A stretch of DNA of 64,000 nucleotides from Strobilurus pachycystidiatus (GCA_019915135.1 JAHLMK010000017.1:186001-250000); one strand, 5' to 3'; shown: positions 31,429 to 44,958, numbered from the stretch's first letter. Translations and numbers: made by a program. The notes: generated by a model not told the origin, from the letters alone.

Positions 31429-34400
31429 ATGGGTGGACTGGGAAAAGGAGGTAAAGGAAAGGCTGCTGAAGGCGCCACAGGAGGGAATCCGGCTGCTGAA
31501 GGCGCCAAGAGTAATGAGGGGGATAACACGCTGGATTCTCCGTCCGTGTCGCGTTCACGTCGCCCATTGGTAAACAGCCGCGTGTCCGCCACTGGTTCAG
31601 GAACCGTGGAGTTAAACCCCTCGGAGGCAGGAACGTCCAGCGTCGCCGACGACTTGTCCATCGAGGGCGGGCTAGCGAATATCTCGTCCTACCCAGTGAA
31701 GGAAGGCGCTAAAATATTTACGTCTGTCGGAAAGGATCTCGACGTATACAACGAGACTCTCGCGCAGTCCATCGAGCGTTCCTACACGTTTGACCTCACT
31801 CGAGACGACGATCCCCTGGCACGCTACGGACTTCACGACTCGTGCCTGCCCAATCGGAGTCACCAGTCAACTCTGATCATTCGAGAGGCTATCGTCCGCT
31901 GGACGCACCCTATGGAGAATACCTGGAGCAACCTAGACGAAGCCATCGAGGACCGTCTGAATTACCAGAAAGATCCGAGACAGCTTCGTAAATATCAGGC
32001 TCGTGCTCTCGACGATGCAGGGAAACGTCTCGTATACTACTCTATAGGGAAGGGTGAGAACGACTTGTGGCTATGGGGCCATGTAGTAGTCGCTCTATCG
32101 CAGGTCGTTGACGCTCTAAACTTCGAATTGCGTCCCGAACATCATGTTAGCTTCCGCGTGGACCCTGACTTCGTGCTCCTGCGTTTACTGGAAGTTTCTT
32201 CTTCACGGGACGTAGTCTTAACTACCATTTCGACTCTACAACGGAGACTCAAGAGCGGTCGTTCGCATGTAAAGCAGTTGATTAACGCTTTGCGCTTTCT
32301 CTACATCCCCTCTACACCCCTGAGCACGGTGTCTTCCTACGACTCCACCGTGGAAGAGGTCAGGGAATATGAGGCGAAATTACAAGGTGAACGCCGACTG
32401 GCAAACATTGTTGTGCGACCGGGCTACTCGCAGATCGCCGAGGTTCATGCGCCTGAATTTCTCAAGGGGGCCCTCCAGGTCTCCGAAGCGGACGTCCATG
32501 TTCCCTTCCCTCGCGACGGCTTTTATAAGCCTAAAGTGGGTGCTGACAATCGACGTCTACCCGCCGAGCGTCTTCCCAATCAACATGTCGCTTTCAACGA
32601 TCCCCAAGCCTCCATTACTGCGTCTCTAGCAGCTAGGCAACAACGAGCTACAGCCGAAGCCAGTGTGACACCCGTCCGTACGCCACACGCCCGCGTCAAT
32701 GTGGATTTGAACAATCCTTTCGTATCACATTCGACGCCCAATCCCTCAGGAGCGGCGGCCGCTCTCTTCGGGCCGGGTTCCACTGTGCACCCCATCTCTG
32801 CAGGACCGGGGATATACCACCTGAATCCAGTACCCAGTCAGGCGACCGGGACGGCTGGGGGGCCACTTAATCAGCCCGCAAAGTCCAACTTTGCTCCAGG
32901 ATCTGTTCCGTCCAATCCGGGCAATCTAGGAACTCAAGGTTACTGGATTGGGGGATTCCACTATCCCAACCCTGGAGGTGGTGGGGGTGGAGGCGGCGGA
33001 GGTGGCGGGGGTGGAGGTGGAGGTGGCGGGGGTGGAGGAGGTGGAGTTCCGGGAGGAGGTGCACCTTCCGGTGGGTTCTCTGGTGGTGGCGGAGGTATGG
33101 GGAGCGGAGCTCCCCCGGGTGGATTCGGAGGTGGAGGTGGAGGTGGAGGAGGCGGAGGTGGTGGAGGTGGTGGAATGGCTGCTGCAGGCGCCTATGGACC
33201 TGGTCCAGACGTATGGCAGATCAACCATAAGATCAACACGAACGCGATACCTTCGTGGGATAGCAAAGGAAGCTCCCTCATTCCCTACCTGGTGTCTATG
33301 GCAGATCTTGTACGACTGGGAGACGCTGTCCGCACGGCGGTAGCTGCTATCGCCCCTACGCGATGGACCGGTAGTGCTTCCGCGTGGTGGCAGGCTCTCC
33401 CCGAGACTGACAAAGTCTATTTGTCGACCGACTGGAACGTACTCTTCCAGGCCATCCGTGACCGCTTCATGCACCAGACCTGGATCACGGAGAGGCGCCT
33501 GGATTTCGACTCTATCCGCTTCCGACAGTACGGTCATGAAGACGAGGAACCGGAATCCTTCCTCATTCGCCGCCTAAGCCTTAACCCGTATCTCTTCCCC
33601 GGAGACATGGACGGTCCCATTGTCGTAGCTCGCATCTTGGCTAGCGCCCCGAGCGAGTGGTCATTATACCTGAACGTCCGTAATTGCCCTTCCATTTACG
33701 AGCTGCTGCTCAGCGCCTCCTCATACCGACAAGTTCTTATCGACACTTACGTGAGCTCTCCGAGACGCTTCCACCGGAGACCCTCATATAAGAGGGACAC
33801 TAAAACAGTCAAGATTGAGGAGGTAGAAGATCCAGATGCGGAATTTGATCCTCATTTCGATGAGGAGCAGCGTGAAGTCGCGGCGGTTAGTCGCAGAAAG
33901 GAGAACGAAAGGAAACGCCTCAACCCCGATGACTTCCCACAAGGCAAAACTATGGACGGCTACGCGTTCAATCGGAGAGACGACGTGCACAGTCCTCGAC
34001 CCCCTGCAAACGGTAGTTGCTACGTATGCACCAGCCCGAAGCACTTTGCCCGAGATTGCCCACACTACGGCAAGTGGGTCACTCTACGGAACGCGCACCT
34101 CATCACCTCGGATCGGACGTTTGAGGAAGAAATGGCAGAGGAAGCGGAATACGTAGCTATGCTTGTTGAGTTCAGGGAAGAATCGGACGCCCGTGTTTCT
34201 GCTTATGACCAGAGTGAAGAAGCTAAGCAGGCTTTTTCAGCGCAAACGGAGACGGAGAATCGGAGTGAAAGGCGCAGGAAAGCCTCTGAATCTCGAGCTA
34301 AGGGTAAAGGAAAGGCCGCTGAAAGCGCCGATGATGGGAACAAGACTAAAAGTCAGGCAGCTGAAGGCGCCGGCATTAAACTTCCACGCCGCGTGAGGAG

Positions 34401-37400
34401 ACGCCCGAAGCCTACGGGTAGCAATGGGCGGGCTTATAAGGTGGCTTACGAGGCTACCTCCCGTTTCCCCGGGTCATCTTCCTCTTCCTCATCTGCTGCG
34501 AATCCGGTCATCACAGTCCATCCGACGCGCTCCCGCCCTGACGGCATGGGAGCGCTAGGAACAAAAGCCCTACATGTCAAAGTACGGCTGAACTCTCCGG
34601 ACGAGCAGGACATTGTTGGACGATTGGACACGGGTGCAGATATCACCTTAATTTCGGAAGAGTACTGCTTACAGCACTCCGATATCCCGAAACCAAAGGA
34701 CGGACTGAAAATGACGCTGTATCAATTAACTGGAGACGCTAAGGTGTTGGGATACGTGAGGATTCCCATGTTCATCTCCACTACAGAAGGAGAAACTCTC
34801 CGTTTCATCACGGAAGCCTACGTCGTACGAGGAATGAAGGTTCCTCTCCTTATTGGAGAAGATTTTCAGTCTTCATATGTCTTCAACATTCTACGTAACG
34901 CGGATGGCCATCACCATGTTCGGGTTGGGCAAACCCGATTCGAGATTCCTGCGTCGTCGTCCAAAGAGGTAGATCTCGGATTCGAGATCCGTCAGGCCTT
35001 TAAGGTTCAATCCTTTGTCCGACGATTGTCCAGCAAGAGAGCCAAACGACGAGCCTCCAAAAAGGACGCGACAGTGGACGAGGACTCAGGAAGCGCGAAC
35101 CCGGGGGAAGTGTACGTCCGTGCTGCTCGCGACTATATCATCGCGCCGAGCTCGGTGCATCGAATCGAGGTGCGAGGCCCCATGCAGGGCCGTGACCAAT
35201 GGATAGTGGAGAAGATCGTGCTCGGCCAAGAAGACGGAACTGTCCTAACCGCTCCTACAACTTGGATTTCTCCGGACGATCCTCACATTCCCATGGCTAA
35301 TCCCTCTACTACCCCAAGATACATTCAGGAGGGAGACATTGTAGGGTTACTTAAGAACCCGGAGGAATACTTGGACATACCCGAGTCGGAAGAGGAAAAA
35401 ACGGCCATGGTTGAAATCGCAGTGGCTTTGAAGAGTATTGTCAGCACTAAACTAGCGGAAGATGAAGCGAGATTGGCTGCTGAAGGCGCCCGACGTAGGA
35501 AACCGGCCAAGGAAGATGAGAGTGGAGACGCGGGATCGGCGGCTGAAAGCGCCAGGGAAGAGGCTGCCGTTGGCGCCAAAGAAGAGTCTGAAGAGCAGTG
35601 GGGGCCGAAGGTTACCGCTCTACCCCCCGATCCAGATGATAACCGAACAGACGTCACTTCACTGGTCAACTTTGGCGAGGATGTCCCGGAGGAATTCCGA
35701 GAGCGTCTTAAGAACGTAATCCTTAAAAATGAGAGAGCATTCGGTGTAGATGGTCGGCTGGGGGAGGTCGATGCGCAGGCTACCATTCCCTTAAAAGAGG
35801 GTACTCAACCGGTGTCTCTACCAATGTATTCAGCCTCTCCGGCCAAACGAGAGGTCATCGAGAAGCAGATGAATGCTTGGATAGAAGCAGATGTAATTGA
35901 GCCGTCAGTGAGCCCTTGGGGAGCCCCTTGCGTGGTCGTCTTCCGGAACGGTAAACCCCGTTTGGCAGTAGACTACCGGAAGCTCAACGCGGCAACCATT
36001 CCCGACGAGTTCCCGATTCCTAGGCAGTCAGAGATCCTGCAGGCACTTTCTGGGGCCCAGGTCTTATCTTCCTTTGATGCTCTGGCGGGATTTACTCAAC
36101 TACGAATGTCCGATCCCGCTAAAGAGCGGACTGCTTTCCGATCACATATGGGCTTATGGCAGTTCAAACGCATGCCTTTTGGCCTACGCAATGGACCCTC
36201 CATCTTCCAGCGCTTCATGCAAGGAGTCTTAGCACCATACCTCTGGCTTTTTGCGCTAGTCTACATCGACGACATTGTCGTCTTCAGCAAGAATTGGGAG
36301 GATCATCTAGAGCACTTAGATGCGGTTTTAGGCTCAATAGCTAGGGCGGGGGTGACTCTTTCGCCGTCTAAGTGCTACGTAGGGTTCAGCAGCATTCTGC
36401 TGCTGGGTCAGAAAGTATCGCGCCTAGGGCTTTCTACGCATGAGGAGAAAGTGCAGGCTATCCTGGATCTGGATCGACCGCAAAATGTCGAGACCCTTCA
36501 GCAATTCCTCGGCATGGTGGTCTACTTTTCTGCCTACATTCCCCATTATGCTTTCATTGCGGCCCCTCTTTTCCAGCTTCTGAGGAAGGGTGTTCGCTGG
36601 GAATGGAGCGCAGAGCACGAGACGGCATTCGAGCAGGCTAAACAAGCTCTGGCTGCTGCCCCCGTATTAGGCCACCCTATCATGGGAAGCCCATATCGGT
36701 TGTACTCCGACGCCAGCGACTATGCTATCGGGGCAAGCCTGCAGCAGGTTCAGCTTATTCAAATCAAGGACTTGCGAGGCACGCCTATGTATGATCGTTT
36801 AGAGAAAGCGCACGCCGCGGGTCTAGCGGTGCCTCCTTTGATCGCCTGTCACGACAAGGAAATGATCTTGAAGGAATGTCCAGCGCCAATGGTTTGGGCA
36901 CCCGTCTTCGAAGACACTGTGGTCTACGTGGAACGAGTCATCGCGTACTGGAGTCGCTCCTTGAAAAGCGCTGAGCGTAACTACAGCACGACGGAGCGCG
37001 AAGCCTTGGGAGTCAAGGAGGCTTTGATTAAGTTCCAACCCTTCATTGAAGGAGAACTTATCACTCTTATTACGGACCACGCGGCTCTTCAATGGGCTCG
37101 AGCGTATGAGAATGCGAATCGCCGATTAGCGGCCTGGGGCGCCGTTTTCGCTGCCTATCCCGGATTGCGAATCATTCACCGCCCTGGACGAGTACACTCC
37201 AACGTTGACCCCTTGTCCAGATTACCCCGCGTTCCGGTACATTCGTCACCTTTACGCTCTGCGGACGACGCCCGACCCATTATCCCCGGAGAAGGAATGG
37301 TAGAAAAGGCTAGGTTATTAGAAGAGGAGGAGGGAAGAAGACCTGCTAAGAGAGCTGTCTTCATGGCTATGTGGATAGAGGATATTGTGGAGAGAGAGGT

Positions 37401-38775
37401 TCATGTAGCGAAGACGAGAGGAAGTGCAAAGACTGAGGCTGCTGAAAGCGCCCAAAAGAAGGAGTTAGAACAGATGGCAGCTGAACGCGCCGAAGATGAG
37501 GGGTTGGAAGTGGAAGATGTTCCAGAGACGGAAATGCCCTTTCCCAAGTCAGACCCTTGGACGTATCCTTTGGGAGTACATGAGTCGGACATCCCGTTGG
37601 CTCCAGATCTAGAAGATGAAGCCCACCTTTTGATTGGGATGAGTCCAGAGTTCAGAAAGCGTTTCATCGAGGGCTACTCGAATGATCGTTTCTTCAAGAC
37701 TAAGTACTTCACGGAAGTAGCCAATCCGGGTGCAGCCCTGACTCCTTCACGTTTTACCAAAGGTTCCAACGGACTTCTATACTTCATTGACGCGGACTGG
37801 CAGTATCGTCTTTGCGTACCTCGGACCATGGTCGCGGAGGTGTTGAAACGTATGCACGAGGAACCATATGAGGCGGCTCATGAGGGATCACACAAATTCT
37901 TCCTTCGCCTGAGGGAAACCTTCTTCTGGCCTACAATGCAACGGGATGTAGTAGACTTCGTGCGCATTTGCGACGTCTGCCAGAAGGTGAAAGTGGATCG
38001 TACGAAGAAAATGGGCGGTCTACGCCCTGCGCATATTCCCCGTAGACCATTCTCCACGGTCTCCCTCGACCTAATCACTGGGTTGCCTCCTTCGGGTACT
38101 GAAGGTTACGATGCCATTCTGGTAGTCGTTGACAAGCTCACAAAGTACGCAGTGATCATTGCCACCCACGGAACTCTGAATCAAATCGGCTTCGCCAAAT
38201 TATTCATGGAGCGAGTTGTCAACGTATTCGGGATGCCAGATCGTATCATAGCCGACCGGGACAAGCGATGGACCTCGGTCTTCTGGCAAGCAGTAATGGA
38301 GCGTTATGGCGGCACCATGGCTGTGTCCACTGCCCATCATCCGCAGACGGACGGTCAAACCGAAATTGTCAACGCCACCATCGAGCAGATGCTTAGAGCC
38401 TACGTCGCTACGGACCGGACCACCTGGGCTGTCTGGCTGAGTGAGATCGCCCGCGCATATAATTCCTCCGTCCATTCTAGTACGGGTTACGAGCCTAACA
38501 AACTTCTGTTTGGCTACCGTCCTCAAATCCTGGGTGGCTTGGCTCTACACGTTCAGGATCCCGTGTCTCGTCCCTTTTTAGCAGGACAGTCGGGCCGTGA
38601 GTTTGCGGAGGCACTAGAATTTCATCGTCAGGCTGCTCGAGACTCCTTGAGCGTGGCGCAGGATAAGCAAGCCCGAGCCTACAACAAAGGTCGAAGACCG
38701 GTAGTAGAGTTGGAGGAGGGAGACCAAGTGTTGATCAACCCTCACACGTTGGCCCTCATCGATGCACAGGGAACG
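31429..38775 (+). pseudogene. Element A gag-pol, main part, severed by element C before the chromodomain
   Basis: One frame of 2449 codons without a gag/pol break. Order: an N-terminal extension of about 490 residues, two long poly-Gly tracts (about 32978-33174), a capsid-like gag domain (SASAWWQALPETD, EPESFLIRRLSLNP), a CCHC knuckle at 34018-34059, retropepsin LDTGADITLI (Asp at 34627), RT (AVDYRKLN, FKRMPFGLRNGPS, YIDD at 36262-36273), RNase H (YSDASDYAIGA, TDHAALQWA), integrase zinc finger (ending CDVCQ) and DDE core (DRDKRW, HHPQTDGQTEIVN). It stops being native at 38775, where element C enters; the read-through into C's LTR adds about 47 foreign codons. The missing end is at 47761-48162. 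No other lesion is seen. Confidence 0.93.
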
Positions 38776-40327
38776 TGTCATGATGCGTCTCCAGGCAGAC
38801 CACTTGTCTCATCTACACAGCCGCACGGCTCATCGCCACAGCCACAACTCTGGCTCGCTATGGCTGCACACACATCTATGATCTATCTTCCATGCCACAG
38901 AAGCTCTACCGGGAGGTAAAGCAGGATGATGACAGAGTCTAGACGCTTCAGGAGCTCCGGGAGCACCTGCGCATACTCTCATAGTGGATCAATGTGAACA
39001 CCAGGGAACCGGTACTTGTCACAGCATGACCGTAGCTTCTCTTGGTCTTGGATCACTTCTCAGACCATTGCACACATTGTTGTAATGGCCACAACACTCA
39101 GGAACAGCTACAGCACTCAAGAAGGAAGCACACACAAGGTACCACTACCAGGAATCGCTCTAGAGACTCGTGGAGTCATCTAGAGGTATATCTATTGAAG
39201 GAGAAGTCACAACACTAACACTCGACACTTGAAGAGCCTCTGGACCGCAGGAGAAGGTTGTAGAACCTTGGAGAAGGTCCCAGAAGGTTCAGGGCGCCTC
39301 CAGAACGTCATCCCGCCGCATTGGGCGCTCTGACTCACTCAGGAGTCGCTGCAGCATGTGGAGCGGCGGGATCCCGCCCTTTACCCGCTCTGACTCATTC
39401 AGGAGTCTCTGGAGTCATCCCAGGAACTTCTTGGCAGCGTATGACTCGAGCCAAGTCTATACTTAGGCGCATGAGCGCATGCTCCCGCCATTCCCGCCCT
39501 CCCGACCAATGGCAGCCCGCCGATCGGGCGCCCCACCCCTTGAAACAGTGGATTAAGTGTCTTCCATCGCATCCGACACAGTGGGAGCTCTGACTCAGTC
39601 AGTAACCAATTTGGGACACTAGAATGGTATATAAGTCGAAGTACATTCACCTATGTACTTCAGAGCTGGACATTATTGCATCTGCGCTATTGTATATTCC
39701 TTCGCAGTACCCTTTGGCATCTTGCCTCTGCCATTGGGGAATTGCTCTCTAAAGGGGCCCTCTCTCATTGTACGCTTCACTCTCTGCTGAATCGTACTCT
39801 TACTCGTCATCCTCTCCTCCCTCTCCACTATCCCTTTGCCACAGGATTGTCCTTGCGTCACTGAGTACGCCGTCGACATGCCGTGCAACTGGACGCTCGC
39901 TCTCATTGATGGTATCCCGTGGGGATCTCTGTCGAGTGGGTCAGGGATGAAGATGGATGGATCTCTCGGACACTGGCTGTACGTTTGCTCTCGTCGAGGA
40001 CGAGGCAATGGTGCAGTCACTGTTGGATTGCTGTCTATGCACCGAGGGTGCTAGACATTGATCCCCGCTTGTGTAGCGCTACCCCCATGGAGTGTAATGA
40101 GTGGCGCAGGTGAATAGGATCCACAACGACACAATGGGTCTACCGTTGAGCAAGACAACGGCTAGACAAGATGAACAGGAGTCTTACTAGGCAGAGTGCC
40201 TAGGAGGTCTCCTGGCCTCCACCCCGAGGACGGCTTTGGGACATGGGATTCACATATGGAGGTGTGCAGTTGCCGTGTGGCGCTGTATGAGCCTGAGCAC
40301 GTGAGAGTGCTGGCTCAGGTCCTAACA
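38776..40327 (+). repeat. 5' LTR of element C with promoter and self-priming site
   Basis: 1552 bp. A CCAAT box (39506-39510), a TATA box (tatataag, 39628-39635) and, 34 bases after the TATA start, AGAGCTGGACAT (39662-39673). The last is complementary to the sequence just inside the LTR (atgtccagctct, 40330-40341). Short ORFs inside it recur in the 3' LTR and are not genes. Confidence 0.9.
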
Positions 40328-40543
40328 ATATGTCCAGCTCTCTCTCCTACTCGCTGTGGAGGTTAGGCAACGGTTACTCGACAAGGACACCCTCGAACAA
40401 GGAGTACTGCATGGTGCAGTCTCCTGACCACTACTCCCACCTTGGAATAACGCTTCCGGACACCACAGCCTCAGCACAATTGCTCCCCTTGTCTGAGCTC
40501 GCAGAGACCCAGTATCAAGCGCACCAACCAACGTCACGGTACC
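40328..40543 (+). other. Element C internal region, left part, with self-primer binding site
   Basis: It begins atatgtccagctctc and has no TGG-type tRNA primer site. Twelve bases pair with the predicted 5' end of C's own RNA. The rest resembles the start of D's internal region in scattered blocks (for example taacgc...accaca and gagctcgcaga). Cut by D at 40543 (TSD gtacc 40539-40543). Confidence 0.7.
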
Positions 40544-41393
40544 TGTCATGATGTGGCCTCACCGTAGATCAAGACCCTCCACTTTGGTCACACTTTGGCG
40601 CCCTGACACTACGGCTACACGAACCAGCGCCACACCGGAAGATGCCGAGAGATATGTCAAGGGGTTGAGAGTTCGATCCCTTATGGCGACAGAACCGGGA
40701 TCCTGAAGTTCCGCCCTTGTCGGGCTTCCCGCCCTCCCGGACACACTTTGGAGCGGGCACACATGGTGTAAGACACCCCGGGAATATACTTAGGCCGCGT
40801 GAGTCAGGCGGGAGTCGGTACCCGACCAAACCCGCCTTCCCGACCAATGGGCGGTCATCGATCTGTCGGGCGGTCATCGGGATGTCGGGATCTCCGTCAT
40901 CCGCAGCGTCGGACCACTCCCGACGCATCGGGAGTATGTGGTAGAAGCTTCGAGAAGAGGAACGATGAGCAAGCATGGGATTAGTATAAATACAGAGACA
41001 GCGTTGTACTAGCTACTCAGACTTCGTCCTTAACCAGTTTTCCCCCATACAACTCCGTTGGGCACTCTGAGCTCTCCGTGGTAGGACTCACCCACATGTC
41101 TCCCTTCGATACCTCCGTCAACATCGTGGACTCCGACGAGAGAAGGCTCTTCGACGCCACACCTGGGACTAGGTCCGGCGGCGAGCCTTGCACCTTGGGA
41201 TTAGGTTCCTACGGTATCTCGGTCTCTGACAAGATGGATGTGCGACCGTCGAAGGACCCTACGACTGGTACAGCACGACCAGTTGAGCACGAAAGAAGGA
41301 TGTACGTGGTACGCTCGCAGGAAAGCTATGGGTTGACTACAGGGGTAGTCTCTCATGAGCGAGTCCATGTCACGGCGGGACCAGGTCGTAACA
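40544..41393 (+). repeat. 5' LTR of element D with promoter and self-priming site
   Basis: 850 bp. CCAAT box (40844-40848), TATA box (tataaata from 40985), and AGACTTCGTCCT at 41019-41030, 34 bases after the TATA start. The last is complementary to aggacgaagtct just inside the LTR (41396-41407). Confidence 0.9.
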
Positions 41394-44103
41394 ATAGGAC
41401 GAAGTCTCTATACTGCCCACGTACCACTACATCGGAACCTCCCCCCTCCCCCGGCGTTGGGGTAACGCCTCCAATCACCACAACCTCCGACACTATCCCC
41501 CCCCTTGTACGAGCTCGCAGAACCGAACATCGAGTACTCTCCCTCCTTAGGGAGTTGACCATCCACATCGCGGAATTCAAACCAACAGTACGATCAGGTC
41601 CTACTCAATACCGGAGCCTTCTGGGCAGAGCTGCATGGGTCATAGACGTGGTCTATAGGTTGCTGGGACTAGAGGAAGACTGGGTTCTTCTTCGGTCTCT
41701 GGTGAACGGACATATCCCCATCATGGCACGATGTATGGAAGTTCTGTGGAGAACCCCCCAACATCTATCTCGACACACGAAAGAAGGATTATGCCTTCTT
41801 CAGGCAAGATATCTACGGGGGCCACTACGACGTATACGAACCCCGACATTCTATACCGAGCCACGCCTAGATCTCACGGTGTTCTACCACCCCCCTTCCC
41901 TCATCCTGGACCCCTGGGCCGTGCATCTATACAGCGCAAAACAAACTTGCAACACCCCGCACCACCTACGTCTCCTATACGGAGTGGAATTCGAGAAATC
42001 CACGAACCCCGTCCAACCCTTGGATCGAGGACTCATTCTCTTTCAACACCCCGTACTGTATTCCGACAACGGAAAACCTTTCCGCACAAACCAGGAATAA
42101 AACCACCCAAAAACGATATCATGGATCTCCTCGTGGAGGAGAGTCCTGACGTGAAATGGAAAGACCGAAGAATAGGTTTCGAGCCGAGCAGGGTAGCTCA
42201 TTCTCTTCGAAAGAGAAACACAGTCGAGGACTGTCGTAATAAAAATCCAGATCCACCGGTCAAAAGGAAAATCCCCATACCATGGAACGCTGCGCCACCT
42301 TCCGACGAGGACGAGCGTCTATCACCCATCGGCATGGCCGCAGGAACACCCCCGAAACGAGCACTCGCATCATCCGGATACCTGATCCTAAAAGGATAAG
42401 TTAGACAACAGAATATCCCCGGGCGCGATCAACCATCACGCAAATCAGGAACATTAGCCGTCACCACTAGTACGTGTTTGTTAAACATACGCGACGCGCC
42501 GATCACAACAAACGACGCGATCAAAATCCCAGAGTGGGGGGTATCACAAACAAGAAATGGTATACGCCCGTACGCGAACTACAGGAAAGCAAGAAAAATT
42601 CCCCGACAGGAGCTCCTCGACACCCTACCGAACGAAATCCATCGCCCCGAGCCACCACTCCTCCGTTACCTCCTCCCACTCGCTCGCCATTCCCATCTCG
42701 GACAATCCCTCCGTCTTCACCTTGTCCTCCCATCGATCCCTCTCCTCCCCGTCCGTCGACGCCCAGAACGCCACCACTAGGTCCCTACGAGACGAATGAC
42801 GCCAGAAATACCGAAGCGGGAGGTGGAAATCAATGTTCCCTCGAAGGATGATGTCGGGAGGCAGTCCTTCAGCCACTGGACTCCATCGAGACGTCAGAGG
42901 AGTACGACGAAACGAAAAATCGAACCTCACCCCATGGCGACAAAAGCACCCAGGCGCTCACGGCTAGCGCGGAAGAAATCTCGTTGCCTTGGGGGGGCAC
43001 GAGCGAAAGGCGGCTCCAGGTTGCCGGCGGAAGAAATTCAACGTCGCTTGCAAAAGCAAGCGCGGCGCGTAATAACGTGAACTAACGCGCCCACCCACCC
43101 AATCAATGGGAACCATTAAGAGCCAATTCGGCGACTTACCAAGGCCAGCCACTCGGACGGTGACAGAGTTCCGGATCCAAACGAATTGTTATTTAACAAA
43201 CCGTCATCGACGGCGACGATGCATCGGATCCATTCCTCCAGAACGATGCTCGGAACTCGCGCAGGGCGCGCGTGGATACGAAAGCCGCGATGATTGACGG
43301 CCAGAAGGGCGTCAGACGGCGCGGCTGTCGGACGACGCGAGATCAAAGCAAGCAGAGACGTTGGCATCGTTGCGGGGCGTAGGAGAGTGGTTCTGGAGGC
43401 CTTCTCCAGGGTGGCGCCATTATAACTGCGCGCGCAAGCGCTCGTTCCCGCACCCAATCTCTGGGACTTCTGGGATATCAGCAATAGGCTTTCAAGAAGC
43501 GCACCTGGGTCCAGAGAATAGACTCACTTGAATGATTCTGCAGATCATTCCGCGAGACCCTGGGATCTGTACCTCAGATGGATATCTGAGGGTACAGATA
43601 TGGGGTCTTGAGCACTCAGATGGGGGTTTTGACTCGCAGGGAGTCCTGATTGCCCGGAGAGGACACAACTACGGTACCGAGCGCGTGGCGCGGGTACTGT
43701 TCTGAGCTCGGGGAGCTCGAACGACGAAATCATGACCGATGCCGGCGGCAATGAAAAAATCGATTTCTGTACGATCAAAGGCGCATTCTCGAGGACATCT
43801 CAGGACGAGTATCGAAAATATACGCCACACAAAATCGATCACGTGACCCGGACAACAAAACATTGTCTTTACGATACAAACACTTCTGTCTACTCAGAAT
43901 TTCCTCCGAACGCGTCTTCATCGAGGAAAACGCGTCTCGGCCCTCCCGTAGCAGGTTCCGAGCCATCGCGCCCTCCGCCGCGACTACACTTTTGCTCTAA
44001 CAAGGCTCGGGGAGCCTTGTAGAAAGCATCGACGCGACCGTAGGAGCCCATAAAGAAGATCACTCTTTCGTTTCTCGGGACGAGAAACTTAAAAAGGGGA
44101 TAT
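41394..44103 (+). other. Element D internal region, no pol, unassigned ORFs
   Basis: Begins ataggacgaagtctc (self-primer site) and ends with the polypurine tract aaaaaggggata. A 340-codon frame (41078-42100) begins in the LTR and crosses the primer site. A 222-codon frame (41731-42399) overlaps it in another phase. Neither has a recognised domain. Around 41610-41700 the first frame reads LLGRAAWVIDVVYRL, which recurs in C. The right half (about 42900-44100) is GC-rich and non-coding in appearance. Confidence 0.6.
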
Positions 44104-44953
44104 TGTCATGATGTGGCCTCACCGTAGATCAAGACCCTCCACTTTGGTCACACTTTGGCGCCCTGACACTACGGCTACACGAACCAGCGCCACACCGGAA
44201 GATGCCGAGAGATATGTCAAGGGGTTGAGAGTTCGATCCCTTATGGCGACAGAACCGGGATCCTGAAGTTCCGCCCTTGTCGGGCTTCCCGCCCTCCCGG
44301 ACACACTTTGGAGCGGGCACACATGGTGTAAGACACCCCGGGAATATACTTAGGCCGCGTGAGTCAGGCGGGAGTCGGTACCCGACCAAACCCGCCTTCC
44401 CGACCAATGGGCGGTCATCGATCTGTCGGGCGGTCATCGGGATGTCGGGATCTCCGTCATCCGCAGCGTCGGACCACTCCCGACGCATCGGGAGTATGTG
44501 GTAGAAGCTTCGAGAAGAGGAACGATGAGCAAGCATGGGATTAGTATAAATACAGAGACAGCGTTGTACTAGCTACTCAGACTTCGTCCTTAACCAGTTT
44601 TCCCCCATACAACTCCGTTGGGCACTCTGAGCTCTCCGTGGTAGGACTCACCCACATGTCTCCCTTCGATACCTCCGTCAACATCGTGGACTCCGACGAG
44701 AGAAGGCTCTTCGACGCCACACCTGGGACTAGGTCCGGCGGCGAGCCTTGCACCTTGGGATTAGGTTCCTACGGTATCTCGGTCTCTGACAAGATGGATG
44801 TGCGACCGTCGAAGGACCCTACGACTGGTACAGCACGACCAGTTGAGCACGAAAGAAGGATGTACGTGGTACGCTCGCAGGAAAGCTATGGGTTGACTAC
44901 AGGGGTAGTCTCTCATGAGCGAGTCCATGTCACGGCGGGACCAGGTCGTAACA
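44104..44953 (+). repeat. 3' LTR of element D
   Basis: 850 bp, identical by eye to 40544-41393, followed by TSD gtacc (44954-44958). Confidence 0.94.
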
Positions 44954-44958
44954 GTACC

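Larger units (their letters stand above)
40544..44953 (+). mobile_element. Element D: non-autonomous LTR retrotransposon nested in C
   Basis: 4,410 bp. LTRs 40544-41393 and 44104-44953 are 850 bp each, TGTCATGATG...GTAACA, identical by eye. TSD gtacc at 40539-40543 and 44954-44958. The 2.7 kb interior has no pol motifs. It shares LTR ends, promoter layout, polypurine tract and an internal block with C, so C and D are related families. Confidence 0.93.

Noticed and set aside
35325..35786. Long antisense ORF in element A (153 codons) and others opposite gag-pol
   Set aside because: Mirror frames of a strongly coding strand; no motif.
39321..40113. Short ORFs in the C LTR that occur again at 46749-47541
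   Set aside because: Duplicates caused by the LTR repeat; no domain and low coding character.
40648..40690. tRNA-like B box (gagttcgatccc) in the D LTR, repeated in the 3' LTR
   Set aside because: No acceptable A box at the right distance and no cloverleaf; the match is LTR sequence.
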